Positions 6,564 through 13,149 of a stretch of DNA of 13,212 nucleotides are shown piece after piece. The translations under genes and the position numbers were made by a program. The notes under the pieces are model-generated. The model saw nothing but the letters and a program-made list of their open reading frames with translations. It was not told the origin of the DNA and ran no database searches. The stretch comes from Candidatus Segatella papionis (GTDB lineage: Bacteria; Bacteroidota; Bacteroidia; Bacteroidales; Bacteroidaceae): positions 1 to 13,212 of the forward strand of contig DBLF01000021.1 in the NCBI GenBank assembly GCA_002297965.1. The letters are read 5' to 3'. Each line of letters opens with the position of its first letter. The first letter of the stretch is position 1.

Positions 6564-6966
6564 ATGCATCAGCCTCATTCTTGGAGGAAATTCCCATTTG
6601 CGAGAGCAGGCGCTTCATGTAGCCCCTATTCCAATCCTGCTCATGAAAGCGCTCTGTATCGAAAAGCATCAAATCGACGTCTATCGCAATGACCCCTTTT
6701 CTGCTTGCAGCCACCTTTCGACCACACTTGCGCTCGATGTTCTTGAGAGCCTGCACGGTACGCTCTTGGTTGACGTTGGTATAGCCAACCCCCAAGACAT
6801 TGAGAAACTTGTCGGAAGACAATCCGATGGGATTTGTCCAGATAGACTTGCTAAAAGTCATATCATCAAAGGTTGCCTCCAAACAAATCTTGGCCAAATC
6901 TATATGGTACTGCTGTTGGACATTAGAGCCTAACGCAATCACTACTTTTACACGTTTACTTTTCAT
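6562..6966 (-). CDS. folK: Short HPPK-like protein (6-hydroxymethyl-dihydropterin pyrophosphokinase)
   Basis: A 134-residue protein resembling FolK, which transfers pyrophosphate from ATP to 6-hydroxymethyl-7,8-dihydropterin in folate synthesis. Visible family features are VVIALGSNV near the N-terminus (8-16), TNPIGLSSDKFLNV (44-57), LKNIERKCGRK (74-84), and IDVDLMLF (95-102), whose two aspartates match the Mg-binding DxD. It is shorter than the usual ~160 residues. It lacks the family's PR before that DxD (here SRKGVIA) and the canonical PHPRxxxRxFVLxPL end, which is replaced by EQDWNRGYMKRLL. I chose ATG 6966 over the in-frame ATG at 6987 because the upstream one overlaps the -7 promoter element at 6985-6992. 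It may be a diverged paralogue, so catalytic activity is uncertain. It is convergent with nrdG and divergent from the glucosaminidase gene. Confidence 0.75.
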   Translation of the reverse strand: MKSKRVKVVIALGSNVQQQYHIDLAKICLEATFDDMTFSKSIWTNPIGLSSDKFLNVLGVGYTNVNQERTVQALKNIERKCGRKVAASRKGVIAIDVDLMLFDTERFHEQDWNRGYMKRLLSQMGISSKNEADA

Positions 6967-6984
6967 ATTTCTTAATTTTAAGTG

Positions 6985-6992
6985 CAAAGATA
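6985..6992 (-). promoter_or_regulatory. -7 promoter element of the folK-like gene
   Basis: On the minus strand this reads TATCTTTG, a full TAnnTTTG match, 18 bases upstream of ATG 6966. The leader would be only about 12-14 bases. The -33 half is weak. It decides the start codon by excluding the upstream in-frame ATG. Confidence 0.55.
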
Positions 6993-7035
6993 GTGAAAAT
7001 ACTTAAATAAAATGTAGCTTATCCGTTTTTTTTAT

Positions 7036-7043
7036 TATTTTTG
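7036..7043 (+). promoter_or_regulatory. -7 promoter element of the glucosaminidase operon, predicted near-leaderless
   Basis: TATTTTTG matches TAnnTTTG and ends four bases before the ATG at 7048. Like the coaW promoter, it would start transcription at about the start codon. It is divergent from the folK-like promoter, 43 bases away. Confidence 0.5.
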
Positions 7044-7047
7044 CACT

Positions 7048-7971
7048 ATGAATAAGATAAAAACATATATAATAGGCTTGTCCCTGCTCTTTTGCGGCCA
7101 CATCCAGGCACAAATGAAATGGAACATGACCTATCAGACATACATCAATCAATACAAGGATCTAGCCATCGAGCAGATGCTTCGTTACCACATCCCCGCC
7201 AGCATCACCCTGGCGCAGGGACTCTTTGAGAGTGCCGCTGGCAAAAGCGTGCTGGTAACCCAAGGCAACAACCACTTCGGCATCAAATGCCACAACTGGA
7301 CGGGACCCACGCAGTATCATGACGATGACGCACGAGGCGAATGCTTCCGAGTATATCAGGATGCCAGGGAGAGCTATGAGGACCACAGCAAATTCCTGGC
7401 CAAGCAACCACGCTATGCCCGCCTCTTCGAACTGAACCAGCGCGACTACAAGAGCTGGGCAAGAGGGCTGAAGCAATGCGGCTACGCCACCAATCCCCAA
7501 TACGCCAACAAGCTGATTCAGCTCATCGAGCTTTACAAGCTGTTCGATTACGACAAGGCCAAGCGCTACGATCGCTTCATGGCAGAGCACAGTGGCAACG
7601 ACCAGCCTGTGAACGCCCTGGGGCTCCTGCACCCTATCCATAAATTCAACGACAACTACTACTTGGTAGCTCGCGAGGGAGACACCTTCAGGGGAATAGG
7701 AAAGGAAGTGGAAATAAGCTGGCGCAAACTGGCCAGATACAACGAATGCGACAAGCATACCACCTTGCACAAGGGAGACATCATCTACCTGAAGAAAAAA
7801 CGCAAGAAGGCCCCTAAGCAATACAAGAAGCACCCACACATCGTGCAAGCTGGGGAGAGCATGTACACCATTGCGCAAAAATACGGCATCCGACTGAAGC
7901 ACCTGTACAAGATGAACAAACTTGATGCAGACTACCAAATCAAGGTGGGAGACAAATTGAGAATCAGATAA
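7048..7971 (+). CDS. Secreted N-acetylglucosaminidase (FlgJ/LytG-type) with two LysM repeats
   Basis: A 307-residue exported peptidoglycan hydrolase. A signal peptide of about 22 residues ends at IQAQ. The glucosaminidase domain (about 27-165) has SITLAQGLFESAAGKS with the likely catalytic Glu61, and NNHFGIKC at 74-81, both typical of FlgJ/LytG-like enzymes that cut glycan strands. Two LysM-like modules follow: 203-248 (YYLVAREGDTFRGI) and 262-306 (HPHIVQAGESMYTI), which would bind peptidoglycan. A very basic linker (249-262, KKKRKKAPKQYKKH) joins them. It is the first gene of a co-directional set with an M64 peptidase and cytidine deaminase. The last codons and the stop lie inside a 24-bp tandem duplication. 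Periplasmic cell-wall remodelling is the likely role. Confidence 0.9.
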   Translation: MNKIKTYIIGLSLLFCGHIQAQMKWNMTYQTYINQYKDLAIEQMLRYHIPASITLAQGLFESAAGKSVLVTQGNNHFGIKCHNWTGPTQYHDDDARGECFRVYQDARESYEDHSKFLAKQPRYARLFELNQRDYKSWARGLKQCGYATNPQYANKLIQLIELYKLFDYDKAKRYDRFMAEHSGNDQPVNALGLLHPIHKFNDNYYLVAREGDTFRGIGKEVEISWRKLARYNECDKHTTLHKGDIIYLKKKRKKAPKQYKKHPHIVQAGESMYTIAQKYGIRLKHLYKMNKLDADYQIKVGDKLRIR

Positions 7972-8005
7972 TCACCAAGAATGAGAATCAGATAATCACC
8001 AAGAA
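7958..8005 (+). repeat. Perfect 24-bp tandem duplication across a stop codon
   Basis: Bases 7958-7981 are repeated exactly at 7982-8005. The first copy contains the final codons and TAA of the glucosaminidase gene and the second lies in the intergenic gap. It looks like a recent slippage or unequal-crossover event. Loss of the first stop would extend the protein by only eight residues, because the second copy carries the same stop in frame. Confidence 0.85.
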
Positions 8006-8042
8006 TAAGAAATATAAACGTTCAAAAAGTAAGACAAAAAGA

Positions 8043-9332
8043 ATGAACAAGAAAATGATATCGCTGGCAGCCCTCGCCATCATGATGATGCCCGGAAAGA
8101 TAACTGCCCAAAATTTCGACGACTATTTCAAGGACCAGACACTGAGAATAGACTACACATTCGCTGGCAACAAAGACAAGCAGATGATAGCCGTGGATGA
8201 GCTCAACGCAGAGCCGAGATGGTATGGCAAGAAGCAAAGACTGAGCGAACTCCCGGTAGAAGGCAATGGTCAAATCACGGTAAGAGACCATCGCTCGGGC
8301 AAAGTCATCTATCGCAACTCTTTCTCAACCCTGTTCCAGGAGTGGCTCTCAGAGCCATGCTCCGACAACAACACCCAGAGCTTCGAGAACGTATTCCTCG
8401 TACCTATGCCGAAGGACACCATCGACGTGACCCTCGACTTGCGAAACAACCGTCGCGAAATCATGGCTTCGCTTACCCACCAAGTGGCTCCAGGCGACAT
8501 CTTGATACACCGCAAGGGAGACCACCCTACCCCTTACGAGACTCTGCAGCAAGCAGCCGACACCACCCACTGCATCCACATCGCATACGTGGCGGAAGGA
8601 TACACAGAAGAGGAAATGCCCATCTTCTTGCAGGATGCGAAGGATGCCACCGAAGCCATCTTCAACCATGAGCCTTTCAAGAGCAATAGAGACAAGTTTA
8701 ACGTAGTGGCAGTAAAGTCTCCATCACAGGAAAGCGGAACCAGCGAACCAGGCAAGGGAATATGGAAGAAGACCGCCCTTAGCTCGCATTTCGACACCTT
8801 CTATAGCGAAAGATACCTCACCACTCTGCACCTGAAGGATTTGCACGACTGGCTGGCAGGCACCCCATACGAGCACATCATCGTCTTGGTAAACTCCAGC
8901 AGATATGGAGGAGGCGGAATCCTCAACTCCTATAATCTCACCACTTGCCACCAGCAATGGTTCAAGCCAGTGGTGGTACACGAATTCGGCCATTCTTTCG
9001 CGGGCCTTGCCGACGAGTATGCCTACGAGACAGAAGAAGTTCCGATGTATCCTCACGATGTGGAGCCATGGGAAAAGAACATCACCACCCTGGTGGATTT
9101 CCACGGAAAATGGGAAGACATGATAAAAAAGGGAACCAAGATTCCGACCCCGCTCTCCAAGAAAGCCAAGGAAGCCACAACCAAAGTGGGTGTCTTCGAG
9201 GGAGCAGGCTACAGTCCGAAGGGAGTATATCGAGGCGTGCAGGATTGCCGCATGCGCATCAACGAGACTCCAGAGTTTTGTGCTGTATGCAAGAAGGCCT
9301 TGCAGGACATCATAGACTTTTACACCAAATAA
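8043..9332 (+). CDS. Secreted M64-family (IgA peptidase-type) zinc metallopeptidase
   Basis: A 429-residue exported protein. A signal peptide (1-22, ending ITAQ) is followed by an N-terminal beta-rich domain (about 24-150) of the kind that precedes M64 peptidases in Bacteroidota, then the catalytic domain (about 150-429). The zinc-binding helix is HEFGHSFAGLADEY at 313-326, with Glu314 as the catalytic base; HEFGHS-x3-LADEY is the M64 signature. Cys402, Cys413 and Cys416 near the C-terminus could form disulfides. M64 founders cleave human IgA, but most Bacteroidota members have unknown substrates, so IgA cleavage should not be assumed. The gene follows the glucosaminidase by 71 bases with no promoter motif between and is 13 bases from cdd, suggesting one transcript. 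The family call is firm; the substrate is unknown. Confidence 0.9.
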   Translation: MNKKMISLAALAIMMMPGKITAQNFDDYFKDQTLRIDYTFAGNKDKQMIAVDELNAEPRWYGKKQRLSELPVEGNGQITVRDHRSGKVIYRNSFSTLFQEWLSEPCSDNNTQSFENVFLVPMPKDTIDVTLDLRNNRREIMASLTHQVAPGDILIHRKGDHPTPYETLQQAADTTHCIHIAYVAEGYTEEEMPIFLQDAKDATEAIFNHEPFKSNRDKFNVVAVKSPSQESGTSEPGKGIWKKTALSSHFDTFYSERYLTTLHLKDLHDWLAGTPYEHIIVLVNSSRYGGGGILNSYNLTTCHQQWFKPVVVHEFGHSFAGLADEYAYETEEVPMYPHDVEPWEKNITTLVDFHGKWEDMIKKGTKIPTPLSKKAKEATTKVGVFEGAGYSPKGVYRGVQDCRMRINETPEFCAVCKKALQDIIDFYTK

Positions 9333-9345
9333 AATACCCAAGCTT

Positions 9346-9828
9346 ATGAAAGAGCATACCTTGCATATCCAGTATCAAGTGGCCCAATTGGAAGAGCTGC
9401 CCACAGACGAGCAGCTCTTGGTAAAGAAGGCCAAGGAAGCCACCCGCAATTCATACGCCAACTATAGCCACTTCCATGTAGGTGCAGCCTGCCTGCTGGC
9501 GGATGGACGAATCGTAATTGGCGCCAACCAGGAGAATGCGGCTTTCCCATCGGGTCTTTGCGCAGAGCGCAGCGCCATCTTCGCCGCTCAGAGCAACTAT
9601 CCCGAGCAAGCCATCACCACTCTTGCCATCGCTGCATGCAATGAGCATGGCTTCCTGAAGTCGCCCATCTCCCCTTGCGGCGCATGCCGACAAGTAGTCC
9701 TGGAGATGGAAGACCGCTACCGATGCCCTGTTCGCATCCTGCTCTATGGCGAGAATGGCATCTATTGCTTTCATAGCATCAAGGATTTGCTGCCATTCTC
9801 ATTTGTGGATGCCAACATGAAAGAATAA
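9346..9828 (+). CDS. cdd: Cytidine deaminase
   Basis: A 160-residue cytoplasmic enzyme that deaminates cytidine and deoxycytidine to uridine and deoxyuridine in pyrimidine salvage. The zinc site is CAER (Cys72, with catalytic Glu74) and PCGAC (Cys111 and Cys114). The substrate-binding stretch YSHFHVGAA (40-48) and NQENAAFPSGLCAER (61-75) are textbook for the homotetrameric family. It is somewhat longer than the typical ~130 residues because of an N-terminal extension (about 1-22) that is common in Bacteroidota members. It is last in the co-directional set after the M64 peptidase, a link that looks positional rather than functional. No clear terminator follows in the 62 bases before the convergent lipoprotein gene. 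Confidence 0.95.
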   Translation: MKEHTLHIQYQVAQLEELPTDEQLLVKKAKEATRNSYANYSHFHVGAACLLADGRIVIGANQENAAFPSGLCAERSAIFAAQSNYPEQAITTLAIAACNEHGFLKSPISPCGACRQVVLEMEDRYRCPVRILLYGENGIYCFHSIKDLLPFSFVDANMKE

Positions 9829-9890
9829 TAAGAGCATCAAGAGATTTATCATCCAAAAGATACAAAAAGAGGATATGCCGAATGGTGGCC

Positions 9891-11354
9891 TTACTCGCCA
9901 TCCGACGGCTCCTCAAACTCATAGCACCCGGCGTCGGGTTTCTCATCACGTAGAAGCCCGAGACGATCTATAGGCAATGAGGTAGATTGATCAGCCACCC
10001 CAATGGCAGCCGACTCCTTGCGAAGTCGAAAGTCGTACTTCAAGTTATCGGTATCCAACAATCGGAAATGCTTTTCTCCGAATCGAACCGTATCCTTGAT
10101 GTCCTCGTAGATAACATTCGTGAACTTCAAGCTGTCATCCGTGTTCATTTTCTCCGTACGCAGCACACAATGGTCGAAACTAAAATTCAGTTTCTGTCCT
10201 TCGGCGGGTGCGCTCCACACCACTTCGTCGTCGTGATAGCCAGTTACCAGAGAGTTGACTACCCTTAGGTTCTCTATAGGCGGTTCCATCCCTATGGCTG
10301 TAGCCCTTCGTCCATCGAAGGGATAAAACTGGGCGATGGTGCAACCATTTACCTCCACATCACCTCCATGCACACCAAGAGGATGATTCAGGGCATTCGT
10401 GATTTGACAATTGTACAACTGAACTTTAGCCGAGTCAACAGCCACGCCATATCCCTGGCAATTATGCACCGTGGCATTTTGCATCAGCAATTTCTGCCTC
10501 TGCAAATTCTGGCTGCTTGCACCTTTGGAATCCACTACGATGCCAGCATAGGCACTATGGATGTCAGCATAAGTGATGACGTTATCATAAGAAGAAGGCA
10601 TCAGATGAATGCCCTGCCATTGTCCTGGCGTGCGATCGTATGGCAGATAATCAAACATATTGTCGAGACGGTCGCCACGCATCACCACTTCCTTGCCGGC
10701 CTCTCCAGCAACACGCAATGAGCCATACACCTTCAACCCTGCATCTTCATGAAAATACAGGCGAGTACCAGCACCTATCGAGAGCGTAGCCAAGCTATCC
10801 ACCGTGATTCCTCCATAGACGACAACAGGTTTGCTGCTCTGCATCACAGAGTCTCTCCGAATATGGGCATCCTTCAGCAAAAGGGCATCCCAAGAGAATG
10901 CCTTGAGGTTGACCTTTTGCTGCACCCCACTCTCCAAAAGAAAGAGCAAGTGATCTTCCACCAGCTTTGGGCTGTCTTGATATTGCGTGTTAGAGGTAAG
11001 CTCCACAAACACTCGGATGCTATCTCCCTTTCTCACCTCCACATCTTGCACCTGATAACCCGAAGATTGTCCCAAGTAAGAGCCATCCACATTGACACGA
11101 TAACCCGTCTGGTTACCATTTTCCAACCTGACGGAAGCACAACGAATGGATTTTCCCGAACGATTATACACCCAAAAGCTACGAGTAGGCGTAGGCACAT
11201 TAGAGAAGGTGGTGTCCAGGCTTACCGTATCGGCAGAAAATGACAGCAAATCGGTGCGAGACGACGAGAAAGTCTCATCATCGGCACACCCCATTATCGC
11301 AACAGAAGTACATGCAGCGATTATGACATAAAAAAATCCCTTTTTCCGTTTCAT
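9891..11354 (-). CDS. Parallel beta-helix surface lipoprotein
   Basis: A 487-residue lipoprotein. The N-region MKRKKG and a hydrophobic stretch lead to a lipobox with Cys23 (AIMGC). ADDE directly after the cysteine fits the acidic surface-export signal of Bacteroidota lipoproteins. Residues about 30-125 look like a beta-sandwich (SFWVYNRSGKSIRC, RKGDSIRVFVEL). From about 150 to 450 the chain has the irregular valine/asparagine-rich strand-turn pattern of a right-handed parallel beta-helix (GAGTRLYF, GLKVYGSLRVAG, HNCQGYGVAV, LYNCQITNA). It ends with PDAGCYEFE, close to the DIGAYE motif that closes many such proteins. No catalytic lyase residues are recognisable, so glycan binding, adhesion or enzyme activity cannot be separated. 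The start codon sits in the loop of the hairpin at 11330-11376. It lies 94 bases after lrgB on the same strand, with no visible promoter of its own. Confidence 0.85.
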   Translation of the reverse strand: MKRKKGFFYVIIAACTSVAIMGCADDETFSSSRTDLLSFSADTVSLDTTFSNVPTPTRSFWVYNRSGKSIRCASVRLENGNQTGYRVNVDGSYLGQSSGYQVQDVEVRKGDSIRVFVELTSNTQYQDSPKLVEDHLLFLLESGVQQKVNLKAFSWDALLLKDAHIRRDSVMQSSKPVVVYGGITVDSLATLSIGAGTRLYFHEDAGLKVYGSLRVAGEAGKEVVMRGDRLDNMFDYLPYDRTPGQWQGIHLMPSSYDNVITYADIHSAYAGIVVDSKGASSQNLQRQKLLMQNATVHNCQGYGVAVDSAKVQLYNCQITNALNHPLGVHGGDVEVNGCTIAQFYPFDGRRATAIGMEPPIENLRVVNSLVTGYHDDEVVWSAPAEGQKLNFSFDHCVLRTEKMNTDDSLKFTNVIYEDIKDTVRFGEKHFRLLDTDNLKYDFRLRKESAAIGVADQSTSLPIDRLGLLRDEKPDAGCYEFEEPSDGE

Positions 11355-11376
11355 ATCTATAAAACGAAAAAAGGGA
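11330..11376 (-). terminator. Terminator-shaped hairpin enclosing the lipoprotein start codon
   Basis: In the minus-strand RNA, 11376-11362 pairs with 11351-11337 over 15 bp, with one U-G wobble and otherwise perfect. The 10-base loop 11361-11352 ends with the ATG itself. The stem is followed at once by seven Ts (11336-11330). The right arm encodes KRKKG and the T-run encodes FF. The shape is that of a rho-independent terminator for lrgAB read-through and would also control access to the start codon. It is either the lrgB terminator overlapping the next gene or an attenuator. Confidence 0.7.
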
Positions 11377-11448
11377 GTGAATATTGCATTGCCTCAACGC
11401 TTCGCCGATTTCATCTCTAGGACAAGACGATAGAAGCGGAAGCAGAAA

Positions 11449-12141
11449 CTACATAAACATCGCAAAGATAGAGGAGCCTATCACAGTCATCACACCGCAA
11501 ACCACGATGGAGAGACTACTCATCGCACCCTCTATGGTACCCATCTCCATGGCCTTGGCAGTACCCAGGGCATGGGCAGAGCAACCTATGGCGATACCCT
11601 TGGCGATAGGTTCCTTGATGCAAAGCAACTTGAGGAATTTCTCCGCAAATATATTGCCCAGCACACCCGTGACAATGATGACCACTACCGTGACTGAGAC
11701 ATGGCCGCCCAACTCCTCGGAAACACCGATACCGATGGCGGTAGTGATGGACTTAGGCAGGAAGGTGACGTATGCCGCATGATCGAAGTGGAACAGGAGG
11801 GCAAGCAGAAGCACCGAGCAAAGACTCGCCAACACGCCCGAAGAAATGCCAATGAGCACCGCCCGATAGTTCTTCTTGAGCAGTTCCACCTGTTGATAAA
11901 GAGGAACGGCAAGACAAATCGTGGCTGGCGTGAGCAAATAACTGATGCTGTTGGCACCCGCACTGTAAGTCTTATAATCCACCCCCGTGAGCAACAAGGA
12001 GACAATGACCAAAACGATGGAAATCAGCAATGGATTCATCAACGACCAGCCCGTCTTCATCTTCAGAAACAACCCAATGGCATAAGCCGCCAAGCTGATG
12101 AGCACCCCAAAGAATACGGAATCCTGAAACATCGAAATCAT
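11449..12141 (-). CDS. lrgB: LrgB/CidB family inner-membrane protein
   Basis: A 230-residue polytopic membrane protein with about six or seven hydrophobic segments. The family's conserved blocks are present: LPKSITTAIGIGVSEELGG at 128-146 and GIAIGCSAHALGTAKAMEM at 182-200. Members work with LrgA/CidA and have been tied to murein hydrolase control, programmed lysis, and uptake or export of small metabolites such as pyruvate in Gram-positives. In Gram-negatives the role is less settled. I start at ATG 12141 rather than an upstream in-frame ATG at 12246, because the hydrophobic N-terminus begins there, an AGGAGG site lies seven bases upstream, and its ATG overlaps the lrgA stop codon as ATGA. 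That overlap implies translational coupling with LrgA. Confidence 0.92.
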   Translation of the reverse strand: MISMFQDSVFFGVLISLAAYAIGLFLKMKTGWSLMNPLLISIVLVIVSLLLTGVDYKTYSAGANSISYLLTPATICLAVPLYQQVELLKKNYRAVLIGISSGVLASLCSVLLLALLFHFDHAAYVTFLPKSITTAIGIGVSEELGGHVSVTVVVIIVTGVLGNIFAEKFLKLLCIKEPIAKGIAIGCSAHALGTAKAMEMGTIEGAMSSLSIVVCGVMTVIGSSIFAMFM

Positions 12142-12497
12142 TTCTTCGCCTCCTTTCCTCTTCTGATGACAAACTGGGTAAACCATCCAGAGACACCCAT
12201 GACGACAAAGGTGCTGACCACCGTGACTACGACATACTGTAACCAAGCGCTACCGATGGAATGCCAGGAATCGATGAGTCCCACAGCAGCAGGAATAAAC
12301 ATCACAGGCATAATCGCAATCAAAAAGCTACTTGTTTCCCTGATATGTTTCACCTTGATAATCTTCAACTCCAATGCCGCAAACAACAAGATAATGCCAT
12401 AGATACTGGCAGGTATAGGCAACGGCAACAAATAATGCAATAACTCTCCAGCAAAGGAGAATGCAATGATGATTAAAAACTGAATTAAAAACTTCAT
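12138..12497 (-). CDS. lrgA: LrgA/CidA family holin-like membrane protein
   Basis: A 119-residue integral membrane protein with four predicted helices (about 3-22, 28-47, 58-75 and 85-108) and a short basic tail, RRGKEAKK. The family motif is seen in ELLHYLLPLPIPASIYGIILLFAAL (19-43 region; the PIPASIYG core), and IMPVMFIPAAVGLID follows. It is the holin-like partner of LrgB, which overlaps it by four bases. It starts 40 bases after the cytidylate kinase-like gene, with a 12-bp palindrome in the gap and no canonical promoter, so all three may share a transcript. Whether the pair modulates lysis or transports a metabolite cannot be told here. Confidence 0.92.
   Translation of the reverse strand: MKFLIQFLIIIAFSFAGELLHYLLPLPIPASIYGIILLFAALELKIIKVKHIRETSSFLIAIMPVMFIPAAVGLIDSWHSIGSAWLQYVVVTVVSTFVVMGVSGWFTQFVIRRGKEAKK
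12149..12154 (-). promoter_or_regulatory. Shine-Dalgarno site of lrgB
   Basis: On the minus strand this reads AGGAGG, seven bases before ATG 12141 and inside the end of lrgA. It is the only textbook site in this window, where starts otherwise lack one. It fixes the lrgB start. Confidence 0.75.
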
Positions 12498-12523
12498 CCC
12501 AAATACATATTTTAAATGCTAAT

Positions 12524-12535
12524 CGAACGCGTTCG
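12524..12535. promoter_or_regulatory. 12-bp perfect palindrome between the kinase-like gene and lrgA
   Basis: CGAACGCGTTCG is fully self-complementary, starts two bases after the kinase-like stop codon and lies about 26 bases before the lrgA start. No T-run follows on the minus strand. It could be an operator or a small RNA hairpin; function is unproven. Confidence 0.4.
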
Positions 12536-12537
12536 TT

Positions 12538-13110
12538 CTACTTAAGCACAGCCTCGGCATAAGTCTGGATAGCCAAAGCAGTCTTCTCTACTCCCAATCT
12601 CGTAGTGTCAAGACAAATGTCATAATCATCGGCATTGCCCCAAGAAAGTCCCGTATAATATTTATGATAAGCCACACGGCAATCGTCTATATGCTCCACA
12701 AACTCTGCCGCCTCATCCTTCGAAAGATGCTCGTCCTCCTGAATCTCCGCAATGCGCTCGGCGAGATTTCCCTTCAGGAAGACAGACACCAAGTCTTTGC
12801 GCTCACGAAAGATGTAATTGCCGCAACGACCAATGATGATGCAATTCTCTTGCCCCACCATATCAGCCAAGACCCGAAGAGGCTTTTCCGTAAGAAGCTT
12901 TTGGTTCTCGCCCAAGGAAGATATGGAAAAAAGCAACTCATCCACAGGATGCTCATCAAAGAAGGCCTCCATTTCCTCCAGAACACCACGTTCCTTCGCC
13001 ATTTCCATCAAATTCTTACGGGTATAAAAAGGAATACCATAATGCTCGGCAAGCAATTTGCCCACACGAACTGCGCCACATCCACATTGGCGCGCAATCG
13101 TAATAATCAT
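12538..13110 (-). CDS. Cytidylate kinase-like family protein with altered P-loop
   Basis: A 190-residue P-loop protein of the cytidylate kinase-like family common in anaerobes. MIITIARQCGCGAVRVGKLLAEHYGIPFYT-type order is clear: the N-terminal strand, a nucleotide-binding loop at 9-18, then a helix. CIIIGRCGNYIF at 90-101 corresponds to the family's VIVGRxADYIL block, and KGNLAERIAEIQE (113-125) to the arginine-rich lid. The usual GSGGREIG loop is changed here to GCGAVRVGK, so the second glycine pair is lost. The family differs from true Cmk and its substrate is unknown, so a CMP kinase activity should not be assumed. It is first in the minus-strand set with lrgA and lrgB. ATG 13110 starts the first beta-strand directly. 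No clear promoter is seen in the 102 bases upstream. Confidence 0.82.
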   Translation of the reverse strand: MIITIARQCGCGAVRVGKLLAEHYGIPFYTRKNLMEMAKERGVLEEMEAFFDEHPVDELLFSISSLGENQKLLTEKPLRVLADMVGQENCIIIGRCGNYIFRERKDLVSVFLKGNLAERIAEIQEDEHLSKDEAAEFVEHIDDCRVAYHKYYTGLSWGNADDYDICLDTTRLGVEKTALAIQTYAEAVLK

Positions 13111-13124
13111 GATAGCTCTAATTA

Positions 13125-13149
13125 AAATGTTAAATTATAAATGTTAAAT
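13125..13149. repeat. Short direct repeat upstream of the kinase-like gene
   Basis: AAATGTTAAAT occurs at 13125-13135 and 13139-13149, a 14-bp period, just upstream of the ATG at 13110. It could be a paired protein-binding site but may be chance in AT-rich DNA. The rest of 13111-13212 shows no recognisable promoter or gene. Confidence 0.3.

Noticed and set aside
6967..6987. Longer folK-like start at ATG 6987
   Set aside because: That ATG overlaps the predicted -7 promoter element, and the family alignment begins after the ATG at 6966.
7162..7938. Minus-strand open frame of 258 codons inside the glucosaminidase gene
   Set aside because: It is an antisense shadow of a well-supported gene with signal peptide and domain motifs.
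12142..12246. Longer lrgB start at ATG 12246
   Set aside because: It would overlap lrgA by over 100 bases and add a non-hydrophobic extension. The ATG at 12141 has an ideal AGGAGG site and a 4-base coupling overlap.
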